The notes beneath the pieces were generated by a model. It saw only the letters and a program-made list of their open reading frames with translations. It was not told where the DNA came from and did not search any database. A stretch of DNA of 64,000 nt, taken from positions 40,588-104,587 of the forward strand of contig NZ_JADPKR010000111.1 in NCBI RefSeq assembly GCF_023074055.1, read 5' to 3'. Both the position numbers and the translations under genes were made by a program. Positions 16,411-24,280 of this stretch are shown here, in pieces (position 1 is the stretch's first letter; the number at the start of each line of letters is the position of its first letter). This stretch comes from Bradyrhizobium sp. 141. Lineage in GTDB: Bacteria; Pseudomonadota; Alphaproteobacteria; Rhizobiales; Xanthobacteraceae.

Positions 16411-18036
16411 ATGAACGTGAGAAAGAGCAAGTGCCTGCTGTCCACAGCAGTGCTGCTCGCCAGCGTCAGCCTGGCGGCGGCGCAAGGCATGCGTGAAGGT
16501 AGCGGTCGCGGAATGGATGCCGGCACCGGCGCCGCGGAGCACGACAAGTCTGGAGACGGAATGTCGCAAGGCCAGGGCGCTGCATCCCGCGGTGAAGGCA
16601 TGACGCAAGGCCGGGCCGCGGAGCAACGCGGAGGCGGCCGGGCGGAAAGTCCTGAGGCCGGTCGGTCACGCACTGATCGTAGCGAAGGTATGAAGGAGGG
16701 CGGCCGGGCTGCGGAGAGAGGCCAGATCGGTAAGGATCAGCAGGGTCAAAAGGACCAAACCGTTGGGCAGCGCCGTGGCGATCGAGACCAACCTCGTCAA
16801 TCCGAGCAAAAGACGCAAGACAAGGATCAATCCTCTGGCAAGCAAAACAGTCAGACCGTCGGACAGGATCGTCGTGGCGAGCGCGATCAGACGCGACAGT
16901 CCGAGCAAAAGGCGCCGCAGGGCCAGAAGGAGCAGGGCCAGAACGACCAGAGCACGACAACCGGCGCCAACACCAGCCCGAGCAATGCTCCTGCTCCGAG
17001 TCAGTCCACGCAAGGTCAGACCACGCAGCAGAACCAGGGCGCCTCGACCGGCACCCAGGCGGCCGCTCCGGCGCAAAACCAGAGTACGACTAGCCAGAGC
17101 ATGTCGGGCCGCGTATCGCTGAATGCGCAACAGCAGACAACGCTACAGCAGTCGGTGCTCAGCTCGCGCAACGTGGCGCGGGTTGACGCCAGCTCGATCA
17201 ACTTCCAGATCAATACGGGCGTGGTGGTGCCGAGAAACATCAATGTGGTGTCCGTCTCGGCCTTCCCGGCGCTGATCGACGTTTTCCCGGACTTCCGCGA
17301 CGACAGCTTCTTCGTCGTCGACGACGAGATCGTGGTCCTTGATCGCAGTCACCAGATTGTGGATGTCCTTCCGGCAGGGCCGCGGACGCGGTTCAGCCGC
17401 GCCGGCAGCATGGGCGGTGGCGGTGGCAGCGTCGCAGCGCTCAATCTGAGCCCCGACGAGATCCGCGTCGTGCAGCAGGTGCTGATCGAGCGCGGATTAC
17501 TGACCGGTGGAGCGGACGGCGTGCTCGGCACGCGGACGCGCGAGGCGTTGATCACCTTCCAGCGGCAGCAAGGCATCCAGGCCAGCGGCTCGATCGATAC
17601 CCGCACGGTCTCGGCGCTTGGCGTGTCCAACAAGATCAGTGCCATCCAGAGCCAGACCACTGGTCAAGGACAGGCGAACCAGCAGCAGCCGGCGCAACAG
17701 GGCACGACCGGACAGAATAGTGGTCAGGCCAACGCCCCGGCGCAGCAGAACCAGCCGACAACTGGCCAAGTGCAGCAGAACCAGCCCGCGACAATCGGCC
17801 AGGCTCAGCCGAACCAACCGGCAACGACTGGACAGGCCCAGCAGAACCAGCCGGCAACGACCGGACAGGGCGGAACGCAACAGCCTTCCGGTCAAACGAC
17901 CGGACAATCGGCCCCTCCGGCCCAAGGCAACAATCCACCGGCCGCCAACCAGAATATGCCGTCCGGACAGCCCAACCAGAGCAATCCTGCGGCATCGAGC
18001 CAGCCGGCCGACAATCCTCAGGGCAAGAAGTACTGA
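16411..18036 (+). CDS. Secreted low-complexity protein with DUF1236 and peptidoglycan-binding domains
   Basis: This 541-residue exported protein begins with a signal peptide (LLSTAVLLASVSLAAAQG, cut near residue 25). Residues 30-230 are hydrophilic and rich in Q, G, R, D and T, with an internal duplication around RQSEQK. A DUF1236 segment follows (VVPRNINVVSVSAFPALIDV, about residues 272-291), then IVDVLP. A peptidoglycan-binding helical domain starts near residue 345 (LSPDEIRVVQQVLIERGLL ... GVLGTRTREALITFQRQQGI). The tail is a Q/N/P/T-rich repeat tract. The ATG at 16411 has GGAGGTG upstream. An EcfG-like promoter precedes it, so I infer an envelope protein made under stress. It has no enzyme motif. 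Confidence 0.8.
   Translation: MNVRKSKCLLSTAVLLASVSLAAAQGMREGSGRGMDAGTGAAEHDKSGDGMSQGQGAASRGEGMTQGRAAEQRGGGRAESPEAGRSRTDRSEGMKEGGRAAERGQIGKDQQGQKDQTVGQRRGDRDQPRQSEQKTQDKDQSSGKQNSQTVGQDRRGERDQTRQSEQKAPQGQKEQGQNDQSTTTGANTSPSNAPAPSQSTQGQTTQQNQGASTGTQAAAPAQNQSTTSQSMSGRVSLNAQQQTTLQQSVLSSRNVARVDASSINFQINTGVVVPRNINVVSVSAFPALIDVFPDFRDDSFFVVDDEIVVLDRSHQIVDVLPAGPRTRFSRAGSMGGGGGSVAALNLSPDEIRVVQQVLIERGLLTGGADGVLGTRTREALITFQRQQGIQASGSIDTRTVSALGVSNKISAIQSQTTGQGQANQQQPAQQGTTGQNSGQANAPAQQNQPTTGQVQQNQPATIGQAQPNQPATTGQAQQNQPATTGQGGTQQPSGQTTGQSAPPAQGNNPPAANQNMPSGQPNQSNPAASSQPADNPQGKKY
17743..17871 (+). repeat. 33-bp imperfect tandem repeat in the C-terminal tail of the DUF1236 protein
   Basis: Four consecutive units of 10-11 codons encode variants of QQNQPATTGQA. 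They are followed by looser repeats of the same composition up to the stop codon. Such tracts change copy number easily. Confidence 0.75.
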
Positions 18037-18048
18037 GGACGTGATGCT

Positions 18049-18075
18049 GAGCCCCGCTTCGGCGGGGCTCATTTT
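18049..18075 (+). terminator. Rho-independent terminator after the DUF1236 gene
   Basis: A 9-bp GC-rich stem (GAGCCCCGC / GCGGGGCTC) closed by a TTCG tetraloop is followed by ATTTTG. It starts 13 nt after the stop codon. Confidence 0.85.
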
Positions 18076-18292
18076 GCGCCGCGGTACAGCGGAGCGTTGC
18101 AAATCCAGGCCGGTCAAATCGCATCAATACGATCGACCGCGGCCGCAGCCGAAGGTGTCCGTGGCGAGAGGCCATTCGAGCGACAGCTCGCGTTCGACTG
18201 CCGCGACTTCCTCAAATGCCAAGGCTGCACCACGATAGTCCATTCGGGCCTCGCCGGCACATGGGCTCGAACGCGGAGGCCTCTATTTAAAA

Positions 18293-18318
18293 GGAACGGT
18301 TGCGCTTTGCCCTTCGTT
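18293..18318 (+). promoter_or_regulatory. EcfG-type general stress promoter upstream of the FAD-Rieske gene
   Basis: GGAAC (18293-18297), 18 bp, then GTT (18316-18318), 23 nt before the ATG at 18341. The rest of the 18037-18340 gap holds only the terminator above. Confidence 0.6.
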
Positions 18319-18340
18319 TGTACGCGAGAGGACAAATGCC

Positions 18341-19885
18341 ATGAACGTGCTGGATGAGGACACCAAGTCGCTTTGGATGGAGACATTCATCCCGGCGGCT
18401 TCACGCTTTTCGGGTCAGGAACGTGCCGATGTCGGCGTGGTCGGGGCGGGCATCGCCGGTCTGTCGGTTGCTTACGAACTGGCCGCGCGCGGGCGCTCGG
18501 TCATCGTGCTCGATCGCGGCAGAATCGGAAGCGGAATGACGGCGCGCACCACCGCCCATTTGGCAACGGCTCTGGACGACGACTACAAGGAGTTGATCAG
18601 GATCCGCGGTGAGGACTGCGCCCGGCTGTACTACCAGAGCGTCGTCGCTGCGATCAACCGCGCGCAGGCGATCCAGTCCGCCGAGGGCATTGACTGCGAT
18701 TTCCGCCGCGTCGATGGCTATTGGGTGTTGGTGCCGGAGACGCCGCAATCGCACCTTGACGAGGAATTCGAAAGCTGCAGGAGGCTGGGAATCCCCGTTG
18801 AGCTTTGCAGCGATCCGACTCCCATCCATCACGGCGGTGTTGCGCGCTCGCTTCGTTTCCCCCGGCAGGCCCGCTTTCATCCGACCAAATACCTTGCCGG
18901 ACTGGCGAAAGCACTGCATCGGCGCGGCGCCAGGCTCTACGGTGACACCTGCGTCGAGACGATCGAGCACGGCCCCGGAGAAATCGTTCTAAAGACGTCA
19001 GGTGGTGAGGTGCGGGTCACGGACGTCGTCGTCGCGACGAACTCGCCTGTCAATCTGCAGGTCACGATCCATACCAAGCAGGCGCCCTATCGTACCTATG
19101 TGATTGCGGCCAACGTCCCGGCCGGCTCCGTGCCGGATGCGCTGTATTGGGACACGCTCGATCCCTATCACTATGTCCGCCTGCAACCGCATTCGGCGGA
19201 CGAGGACATCGTGATCGTCGGTGGTGAGGATCACAAGTCCGGCGAGGCCGACGATGGTCAGGCACGCTTTGCTGCGCTCGAACGGTGGACGCGGGCGCGG
19301 TTGCCGATGATCGGCGAGACCACCCATCGCTGGTCCGGCCAAGTGCTCGAACCCATGGACTTCACTGGCATCGTCGGACGCAGCCCGGACGAAGATCATG
19401 TTTACCTCGTCAGCGGCGATTCCGGACAAGGCATGACCAATGGCCTGGTGGCGGGTCTCCTGATTGCGGATCTGATTACGATCGGCGGCAATAGCTGGGA
19501 GGCCGTCTATTTGCCCGAGCGCAAGATCTCCAAAAACATCACCACCTTCATCAGCGAGAACATCACTCCGCTGAAGAACTTTGCAGAATATCTCGGTGCC
19601 GATGCAGTTGCCTCGGTGGAGCGGCTTCGCATGGGCGAGGGCCGGCTCGTTCGCAGCGGATTGAAGAAGGTTGCCGCTTGCCGCGACCGTGATGGCGAAT
19701 TGCATCTGTTGTCGGCAAGCTGCACCCATCTTGGTTGCGTCGTGCATTGGAACTCGCTGGAGCAGTGCTGGGATTGCCCATGCCACGGGTCTCAATTCGC
19801 GCCGGACGGCACTGCGCTCAATGGTCCCGCCGTATCTCCGCTCGCGCCGGTGGAATTTCCGCCGAACGTCCAGGCCGCGGAATAG
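18341..19885 (+). CDS. FAD-dependent oxidoreductase with C-terminal Rieske [2Fe-2S] domain
   Basis: This 514-residue protein fuses a DAO-type FAD domain to a Rieske domain. The FAD-binding motif is VGVVGAGIAGLSVAYELAA (residues 31-49), and GSGMTARTTAHLA follows at about residues 65-77. The FAD domain closes with YLVSGDSGQGMTNG near residue 360. The Rieske cluster ligands are CTHLGC (about residues 463-468) and CPCHGSQF (about residues 481-488). The ATG at 18341 gives a normal N-terminus. There is no signal peptide, so it is cytoplasmic. It lies alone behind an EcfG-like promoter. Related proteins are annotated only as FAD-dependent oxidoreductases, and the substrate is unknown. Confidence 0.85.
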   Translation: MNVLDEDTKSLWMETFIPAASRFSGQERADVGVVGAGIAGLSVAYELAARGRSVIVLDRGRIGSGMTARTTAHLATALDDDYKELIRIRGEDCARLYYQSVVAAINRAQAIQSAEGIDCDFRRVDGYWVLVPETPQSHLDEEFESCRRLGIPVELCSDPTPIHHGGVARSLRFPRQARFHPTKYLAGLAKALHRRGARLYGDTCVETIEHGPGEIVLKTSGGEVRVTDVVVATNSPVNLQVTIHTKQAPYRTYVIAANVPAGSVPDALYWDTLDPYHYVRLQPHSADEDIVIVGGEDHKSGEADDGQARFAALERWTRARLPMIGETTHRWSGQVLEPMDFTGIVGRSPDEDHVYLVSGDSGQGMTNGLVAGLLIADLITIGGNSWEAVYLPERKISKNITTFISENITPLKNFAEYLGADAVASVERLRMGEGRLVRSGLKKVAACRDRDGELHLLSASCTHLGCVVHWNSLEQCWDCPCHGSQFAPDGTALNGPAVSPLAPVEFPPNVQAAE

Positions 19886-20088
19886 CGACAGGTGACAGCC
19901 GCGGAGGAAGAGGCCTGCCACATCGTCTGCTTCGGCGGCTTCCCGTTCACGCGGCCTGACATCGGCTCGCGTCCGACGGATCCTCGACGGAGTTCGATGT
20001 GATCTACCCGCCAAGCATCGCTTACGTTGGCGAGGATCGTACAGCGGAAGAATGATTGACAAGCGGCGGAGCACGATCTGAGGTCTTT

Positions 20089-20733
20089 ATGGTGCGATCG
20101 CTTGAGCCAAAAATTGCTAGAGTTTCAGCAAGTCGCCTTAGAGGGCCAAGCTTTCCGGTCACGGTCCGGCCGACCAGAGCGGATGTCGTGGCCGCACGCT
20201 TCATCGCCCGCAACACTGCGCCGGCTCCGGAGATGGTAGCCCGCGCCCTGACTTGGGGCGCCGACGAGAAGGTCCTTCTGGTCCTGGCGGCGGCTTGTTG
20301 GCTTGCGTCGCGCGGGCGGGGAAAGCCGCTGCGGCGCGCCGGCAACCATGCTCTGCTGGTCACGGTCGCGGCATCGCTGCTGCCCCATGGTTTGAAGCGT
20401 CTGTTCGACCAGACCCGTCCGGACCGCAGAACTGTGGTCGGGCACCTCCATGGCGTCCCATTTTCAGGCAAACGTGAAGATGCCTTTCCCTCCGGCCACG
20501 CACTGCACATGGGAGCCTTGGCATCGGCGGCCGGCGCGTTGCCAGCCGGCCCGCGCCGAGCGATCCGCGCGCTCGCGGTTGGGCTCTCGTTGACGCGCGT
20601 CGTTGTTCTGGCGCACTGGGCGAGCGATGTCGTCGCGGGTTTTGTCCTCGGGGCGGTTCTCGAACGGAGCCTCCGAGTTTGGACCGGCTATCCCGGCGAT
20701 ACTTCAATGGAGAACGATCATGCCAATACTTGA
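20089..20733 (+). CDS. PAP2-family phosphatase (membrane)
   Basis: This 214-residue protein has the three-part acid phosphatase signature of PAP2 enzymes: KRLFDQTRPDRR (motif 1, about residues 103-114), PSGHALHMG (motif 2, about residues 137-145) and HWASDVVAG (motif 3, about residues 180-188). Hydrophobic helices flank the motifs, which is consistent with an inner-membrane lipid phosphatase. I chose the ATG at 20089 over an upstream TTG. Its 3' end overlaps the cupin gene by 14 nt, so PAP2, cupin and two DUF3147 genes form one operon. Confidence 0.8.
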   Translation: MVRSLEPKIARVSASRLRGPSFPVTVRPTRADVVAARFIARNTAPAPEMVARALTWGADEKVLLVLAAACWLASRGRGKPLRRAGNHALLVTVAASLLPHGLKRLFDQTRPDRRTVVGHLHGVPFSGKREDAFPSGHALHMGALASAAGALPAGPRRAIRALAVGLSLTRVVVLAHWASDVVAGFVLGAVLERSLRVWTGYPGDTSMENDHANT

Positions 20734-21325
20734 AGACCTGAAGGGATATGCGGAGCGTGCGACTGGACTGCGGCGCCCTGGCAGGCGCAAGGCCATGGAC
20801 CTCGCGCAGGTGCGAAAGCCCCACACTGTCCGCTTCAAGGATGACGGTCTCGTTCCCAATCATCCGCGATGGCCGCTGGTCCTCTATCGCGGCGCAGTCA
20901 ATCTCGATGAGCCACACGACGCGGCCGCAGTTATCGAGGACCTGTTTGAGGCAAACGGCTGGGGCGACACTTGGCGCGACAGCATCTACGACTACGTGCA
21001 CTACCATTCCCGGATCCATGAGGTGCTCGGCATTGCACGCGGAAAGGGGCGCGTTCGGTTCGGTGGTAAGAAAGGCAGGATCTTCACCTTGAAGGCCGGT
21101 GATATCGCCGTTCTGCCGGCCGGTACGGGGCACCAGTGTCTGGGGGCAGACGATGACTTCCTCGTCGTCGGCGCCTATCCGCCGGCGGGCACCTACGACG
21201 AATGCACCACGGTGGAGGACCGCCCACGCGCCCTCAAGAGCATTCCGAAGGTGTCGCCGCCGCGCAACGATCCGGTCTACGGCGCCGGCGGGCCGCTCTT
21301 GAAACTCTGGAAGAGAGCGAAATGA
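20720..21325 (+). CDS. Cupin-domain protein
   Basis: This 201-residue protein has a single cupin fold. The first motif reads YDYVHYHSRIHEVLGIARG (about residues 91-109) and the second is AGDIAVLPAGTGHQC (about residues 128-142). His residues are in place for a metal site. The ATG at 20720 has a GGAGA site. The stop overlaps the next gene (ATGA). Similar proteins are known as YjlB-like cupins, but I can assign no substrate. Confidence 0.75.
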   Translation: MPILEDLKGYAERATGLRRPGRRKAMDLAQVRKPHTVRFKDDGLVPNHPRWPLVLYRGAVNLDEPHDAAAVIEDLFEANGWGDTWRDSIYDYVHYHSRIHEVLGIARGKGRVRFGGKKGRIFTLKAGDIAVLPAGTGHQCLGADDDFLVVGAYPPAGTYDECTTVEDRPRALKSIPKVSPPRNDPVYGAGGPLLKLWKRAK

Positions 21326-21669
21326 CCGAGTACGTCATCCGGTTCCTCGTCGGGGGCGCCGTGGTATCGGCCTTCGCGATGCTCGGAGACCTTCTGCGTC
21401 CCAAGAGCTTCGCCGGTCTTTTCGCAGCGGCACCCTCGGTCGCGCTCGCCACGCTCGGAATCGCGGTCTACCAGCACGGGGCCCACTATGCGACCCAGCA
21501 AACTCAGGCGATGATCGCAGGAGCGGTCGCGCTCGCCGCGTACAGCGTCGTCGTTTGTCAGATTCTCGCTCGCGCGCGGCTGCGAGCGATGCCCGCCACT
21601 TTGCTATCCCTCGTCGTCTGGCTGATCGTAGCGTTCGGCGTGCTGATCCTCGCCGGGGGGCAGACATGA
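21322..21669 (+). CDS. DUF3147-like membrane protein (first of a tandem pair)
   Basis: This 115-residue protein is nearly all hydrophobic with four predicted helices. It starts MTEYVIRFLVGGAVVSAF, and the central segment FAGLFAAAPSVALATL is characteristic of small DUF3147 proteins. The start overlaps the cupin stop (ATGA) and the stop overlaps the next gene in the same way. The next gene repeats the same plan (YEYVIRFALGGAATVFTG), so the pair arose by duplication. Confidence 0.75.
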   Translation: MTEYVIRFLVGGAVVSAFAMLGDLLRPKSFAGLFAAAPSVALATLGIAVYQHGAHYATQQTQAMIAGAVALAAYSVVVCQILARARLRAMPATLLSLVVWLIVAFGVLILAGGQT

Positions 21670-22146
21670 CGCCGGTCCGCTTTTCGCCGTCAGCTCTCAG
21701 GGAGGGCCGCTGGTACGAATACGTAATACGCTTTGCGCTCGGCGGCGCCGCGACCGTCTTCACCGGTCTCGTCAGCAGCGGCTATGGAGCCTTCATCGGC
21801 GGCCTTTTCCTTGCTCTTCCGGCGATCTTCTGCGCCAGCGCCACGTTGATCGAGAAGCACGAAATCCGCCGCAAGCGCGAGGCGGGCCTCGCCGGCGAGC
21901 GCCGGGGGCAAATGGCGGCCGCGGTCGACGCCGCCGGCGCCACACTCGGCGCGTGGTATGTTGGCCTTTGCGGTCGTCTTTTCGTTGATGGCGGACAGCA
22001 GCATCGCGGCCGCCTTCATGGGCGCGTCGCTCGCCTGGTTGATCATCTCCGTGGCGGCCTGGTACGTGCGCCGCAAGATGCGGCCTGTGCGGAGGGTGCG
22101 GACCGAACAAAAAGGCGGCGGTTCCGCGATTCCGCGAAGCCACTGA
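21666..22146 (+). pseudogene. DUF3147-like membrane protein (second of the pair), frameshifted
   Basis: The protein begins YEYVIRFALGGAATVFTG about 17 residues from the ATG at 21666 and continues to AAVDAAGATLGAW at about nt 21956. It then loses frame. The hydrophobic C-terminal half continues in the +1 frame as MLAFAVVFSLMADSS and AWLIISVAAWYVRRKMRP, ending at 22146. One inserted or two missing bases at about 21951-21958 explain this. As the two halves together have the full four-helix plan, I read it as one gene with an indel, real or technical. Confidence 0.6.
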
Positions 22147-22166
22147 GGGTGGTCGTACGACGCGTA

Positions 22167-22682
22167 TTAGGCTGCGGTCGAAGCCTTTGCATTGACACCC
22201 TTGCGCAGCGCCACCGTGTTGAGCTTGGTGTTGGCCGCCTTTTCCTCGTTCAAGTTGGTCGTGAGGAAGCGCACGATCTCGTCGTGGCCGAGCTGCTCGG
22301 CCCAGGCGATCAGTGTCCCATAGCGGCAGATCTCATAGTGCTCTACGGCCTGAGCGGCAGCGACGATGGCGGCATCGAGTACGGCCTTGTCCTCAACTTC
22401 GCTGGCGATCTCGTCGGCCTCCTTGATGATCCCGTCGATCGCCGGACACTGTGTCCCGCTGGGCTGCTTGTCGAGCTTCTCGAACACCTTCTGAAGGCGT
22501 TCGACCTGCTTGTTGGTTTCCTCTAGATGGTTCTTCAGCCCGGCGACGAGGTCGCGATTGGTCGATTTGTCGATCATCTTGGGCAGCGATTTGATAATCT
22601 GCTGCTCAGCGTAGTAGATGTCCTGCAGACCATGGATCAGCAGGTCTTCCATCGATTTTATGTCCTTGGTGAAGAGTCCCAT
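22167..22682 (-). CDS. DUF892 ferritin-like protein (YciE/YciF family)
   Basis: This 171-residue four-helix-bundle protein is of the DUF892 family. The signature parts are LLIHGLQDIYYAEQQIIKSL (residues 14-33) and the paired helix AAQAVEHYEICRYGTLIAWA. Glu and His residues in these helices are placed as in ferritin-like di-iron sites. The ATG at 22682 has AAGGAG 6 nt upstream. The family is stress-associated in enterobacteria, and here a strong EcfG-like promoter lies 31 nt upstream of the start, which supports a general stress role. Confidence 0.85.
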   Translation of the reverse strand: MGLFTKDIKSMEDLLIHGLQDIYYAEQQIIKSLPKMIDKSTNRDLVAGLKNHLEETNKQVERLQKVFEKLDKQPSGTQCPAIDGIIKEADEIASEVEDKAVLDAAIVAAAQAVEHYEICRYGTLIAWAEQLGHDEIVRFLTTNLNEEKAANTKLNTVALRKGVNAKASTAA

Positions 22683-22710
22683 TTCACGGCTCCTTTGGAA
22701 TAATGGCAAT

Positions 22711-22737
22711 GGAACGCCGCTGACCGGCTACCGTTCC
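22711..22737. promoter_or_regulatory. Symmetrical, bidirectional EcfG-type promoter
   Basis: GGAAC (22711-22715), 17 bp, GTTCC (22733-22737). The site reads GGAAC-N17-GTT on both strands. The minus reading serves the DUF892 gene (start 22682). The plus reading faces the ROK gene (start 22971). Confidence 0.65.
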
Positions 22738-22970
22738 TGTCCATAAGGAGGGCACTCGGAGGCTCGATATGAAACGCCTCGCGCCTCTCTGGGAGAGGGG
22801 CGATATGCCGCGCGACAGCCCGGAGGCAGCCGAAGGGGCGCGACTCCTGTTTCTCGCCCATGCCCCGAATCCTGCACCCGGCGAGACCGGTCTAGCCAGG
22901 CGAGGAACGGGTAACCTCAAGCATCGTTGACGCAAACCGCAGTTTATTGGCGGCTTGTCTAGGGCTCAAG

Positions 22971-24041
22971 ATGGCTGACGAAACGACCACGACCACCGGC
23001 ATCGCCGCTCACGGCGCCTCCCGCCTCCCGTCAGTGGAGGTCGACAGCTTCAACATTGAACTGAAGGATGAGGATGGATTTCTTGGGGATCGTGCCAGCA
23101 AGGGCGCATTTCGGGAAACTCTCGAAAAATGGCGGAAGCCGCTGCGCAAGTCCGGCGAAGACCCGTTCGGCAAGGAGCTTTCCGAAGATATCAGCAAGAA
23201 AGAACTCGACGCCATCCTGGCCGGCGACGATACAGACGCTTGGGCAGTCGTGCAGAGCGCGATCGAGGACTACGCACAGGAGCTCGCCCACGTTGCGCGA
23301 CGCTTCCTCAAGACCAAGGCTTGGGACAAGACCGAGCGCATCGTCGTGGGCGGCGGCCTGAGCAATAGCCGGCTCGGCGAACTCGCCATCGCGCGCGCCG
23401 AAATCCTACTGAAGGCCGAGAACTTCAAGATCGAGATGCTACCGATCCATCGCCACCCGGACGACGCAGGTCTGATCGGCGCGCTCCATCTTGCTCCCTC
23501 CTGGATATTCGAAGCTCACGATTCCATCCTTGCCGTCGACATCGGAGGCTCGAACATCCGCTGTGGCGTCGTGGAAACGCGTCGGAAAAAGGCGCCGGAC
23601 CTCAGCAAGGCGTGCGTGTGGAAGTCCGAACTATGGCGTCATGCCGACGACGAACCGAGCCGCGAGGAAGCAGTTAAGCGTCTCGTCAAAATGCTCAAGG
23701 ACCTGATCACGAAAGCGGAGAACGAAGAATTCAAGCTCGCGCCGTTCATCGGCATCGCGTGTCCTGGCGTCATCGAGAGCGACGGCTCGATCGCCAAGGG
23801 CGCGCAGAACCTGCCCGGCAATTGGGAGAGCAGCAAGTTTAACCTGCCAGCGGCTCTGGTCGAAGCCATCCCTCACATCGGAGAACACGACACAGCGATC
23901 GTTATGCATAACGACGGCGTGGTGCAGGGCCTGTCAGAGGTGCCGTTCATGCAGGACGTGAAACGTTGGGGCGTGCTGACGATCGGCACGGGCCTCGGAA
24001 ACGCCCGCTTCACCAACCGCAACGGCAAGGGCGAACGCTGA
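22971..24041 (+). CDS. ROK-family protein with apparently permuted domain order
   Basis: This 356-residue protein has ROK sugar-kinase motifs in an unusual order. Residues about 125-180 hold a segment that is normally C-terminal in ROK proteins (ERIVVGGGLSNSRLGELA, then HPDDAGLIGALHLAPS). Only then comes the phosphate-binding start motif ILAVDIGGSNIRCGVVE (about residues 191-207). GIACPGVIESDG, MHNDGVVQG and GVLTIGTGLGNARF follow, and the protein ends. The zinc-binding CxCGxxGC motif of classical ROK kinases is absent. An additional N-terminal 120 residues are charged and helical. I infer a circular permutation or a rearranged ROK fold; kinase activity is uncertain. It is transcribed away from the DUF892 gene. 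Confidence 0.7.
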   Translation: MADETTTTTGIAAHGASRLPSVEVDSFNIELKDEDGFLGDRASKGAFRETLEKWRKPLRKSGEDPFGKELSEDISKKELDAILAGDDTDAWAVVQSAIEDYAQELAHVARRFLKTKAWDKTERIVVGGGLSNSRLGELAIARAEILLKAENFKIEMLPIHRHPDDAGLIGALHLAPSWIFEAHDSILAVDIGGSNIRCGVVETRRKKAPDLSKACVWKSELWRHADDEPSREEAVKRLVKMLKDLITKAENEEFKLAPFIGIACPGVIESDGSIAKGAQNLPGNWESSKFNLPAALVEAIPHIGEHDTAIVMHNDGVVQGLSEVPFMQDVKRWGVLTIGTGLGNARFTNRNGKGER

Positions 24042-24092
24042 GCCTAACCCGGTTTTGCTGCAAGCGACACAGCAAGGATATCGGTGAGCGGA

Positions 24093-24117
24093 GGAACGTC
24101 GCGTCCCGCCAGTTGTT
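24093..24117 (+). promoter_or_regulatory. EcfG-type general stress promoter upstream of the SDR gene at 24281
   Basis: GGAAC (24093-24097), 17 bp, GTT (24115-24117). It is 164 nt before the start at 24281, with a gene remnant lying between. Confidence 0.5.
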
Positions 24118-24145
24118 TGCTTAATTATCGCGGAGTGGGGACACC

Positions 24146-24265
24146 TTGTCGGTGTTTTGTTTGCCCGACGACGTGATGCTGGCGCAGAAGATTGCGCTCG
24201 AAACTAACGAGAACGCCGGCCCGTCGCGAACGGGTTTCCGCCACAGACGCCGTTTAATCGTTAGT
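24146..24265 (+). pseudogene. Remnant of the companion gene of the Gly-Gly module
   Basis: In the frame through 24146 the DNA reads CLPDDVMLAQKIALETNEN and then RTGFRHRRRL. This matches the C-terminal third of the protein encoded at 26531-26953 (GDVMLSQKIALES ... PTGFMFRRNRL). The N-terminal two thirds are missing, so this is a decayed third copy. The same frame runs on into the SDR gene, which is why the SDR start is placed at 24281 and not here. Confidence 0.6.
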
Positions 24266-24280
24266 CGTAGGGAGAATGCC

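Noticed and set aside
17690..17990. CRISPR-like repeat array
   Set aside because: The repeats are in phase with codons of a Q/N/P/T-rich protein tail and have no unique spacers. No cas genes are in the window.
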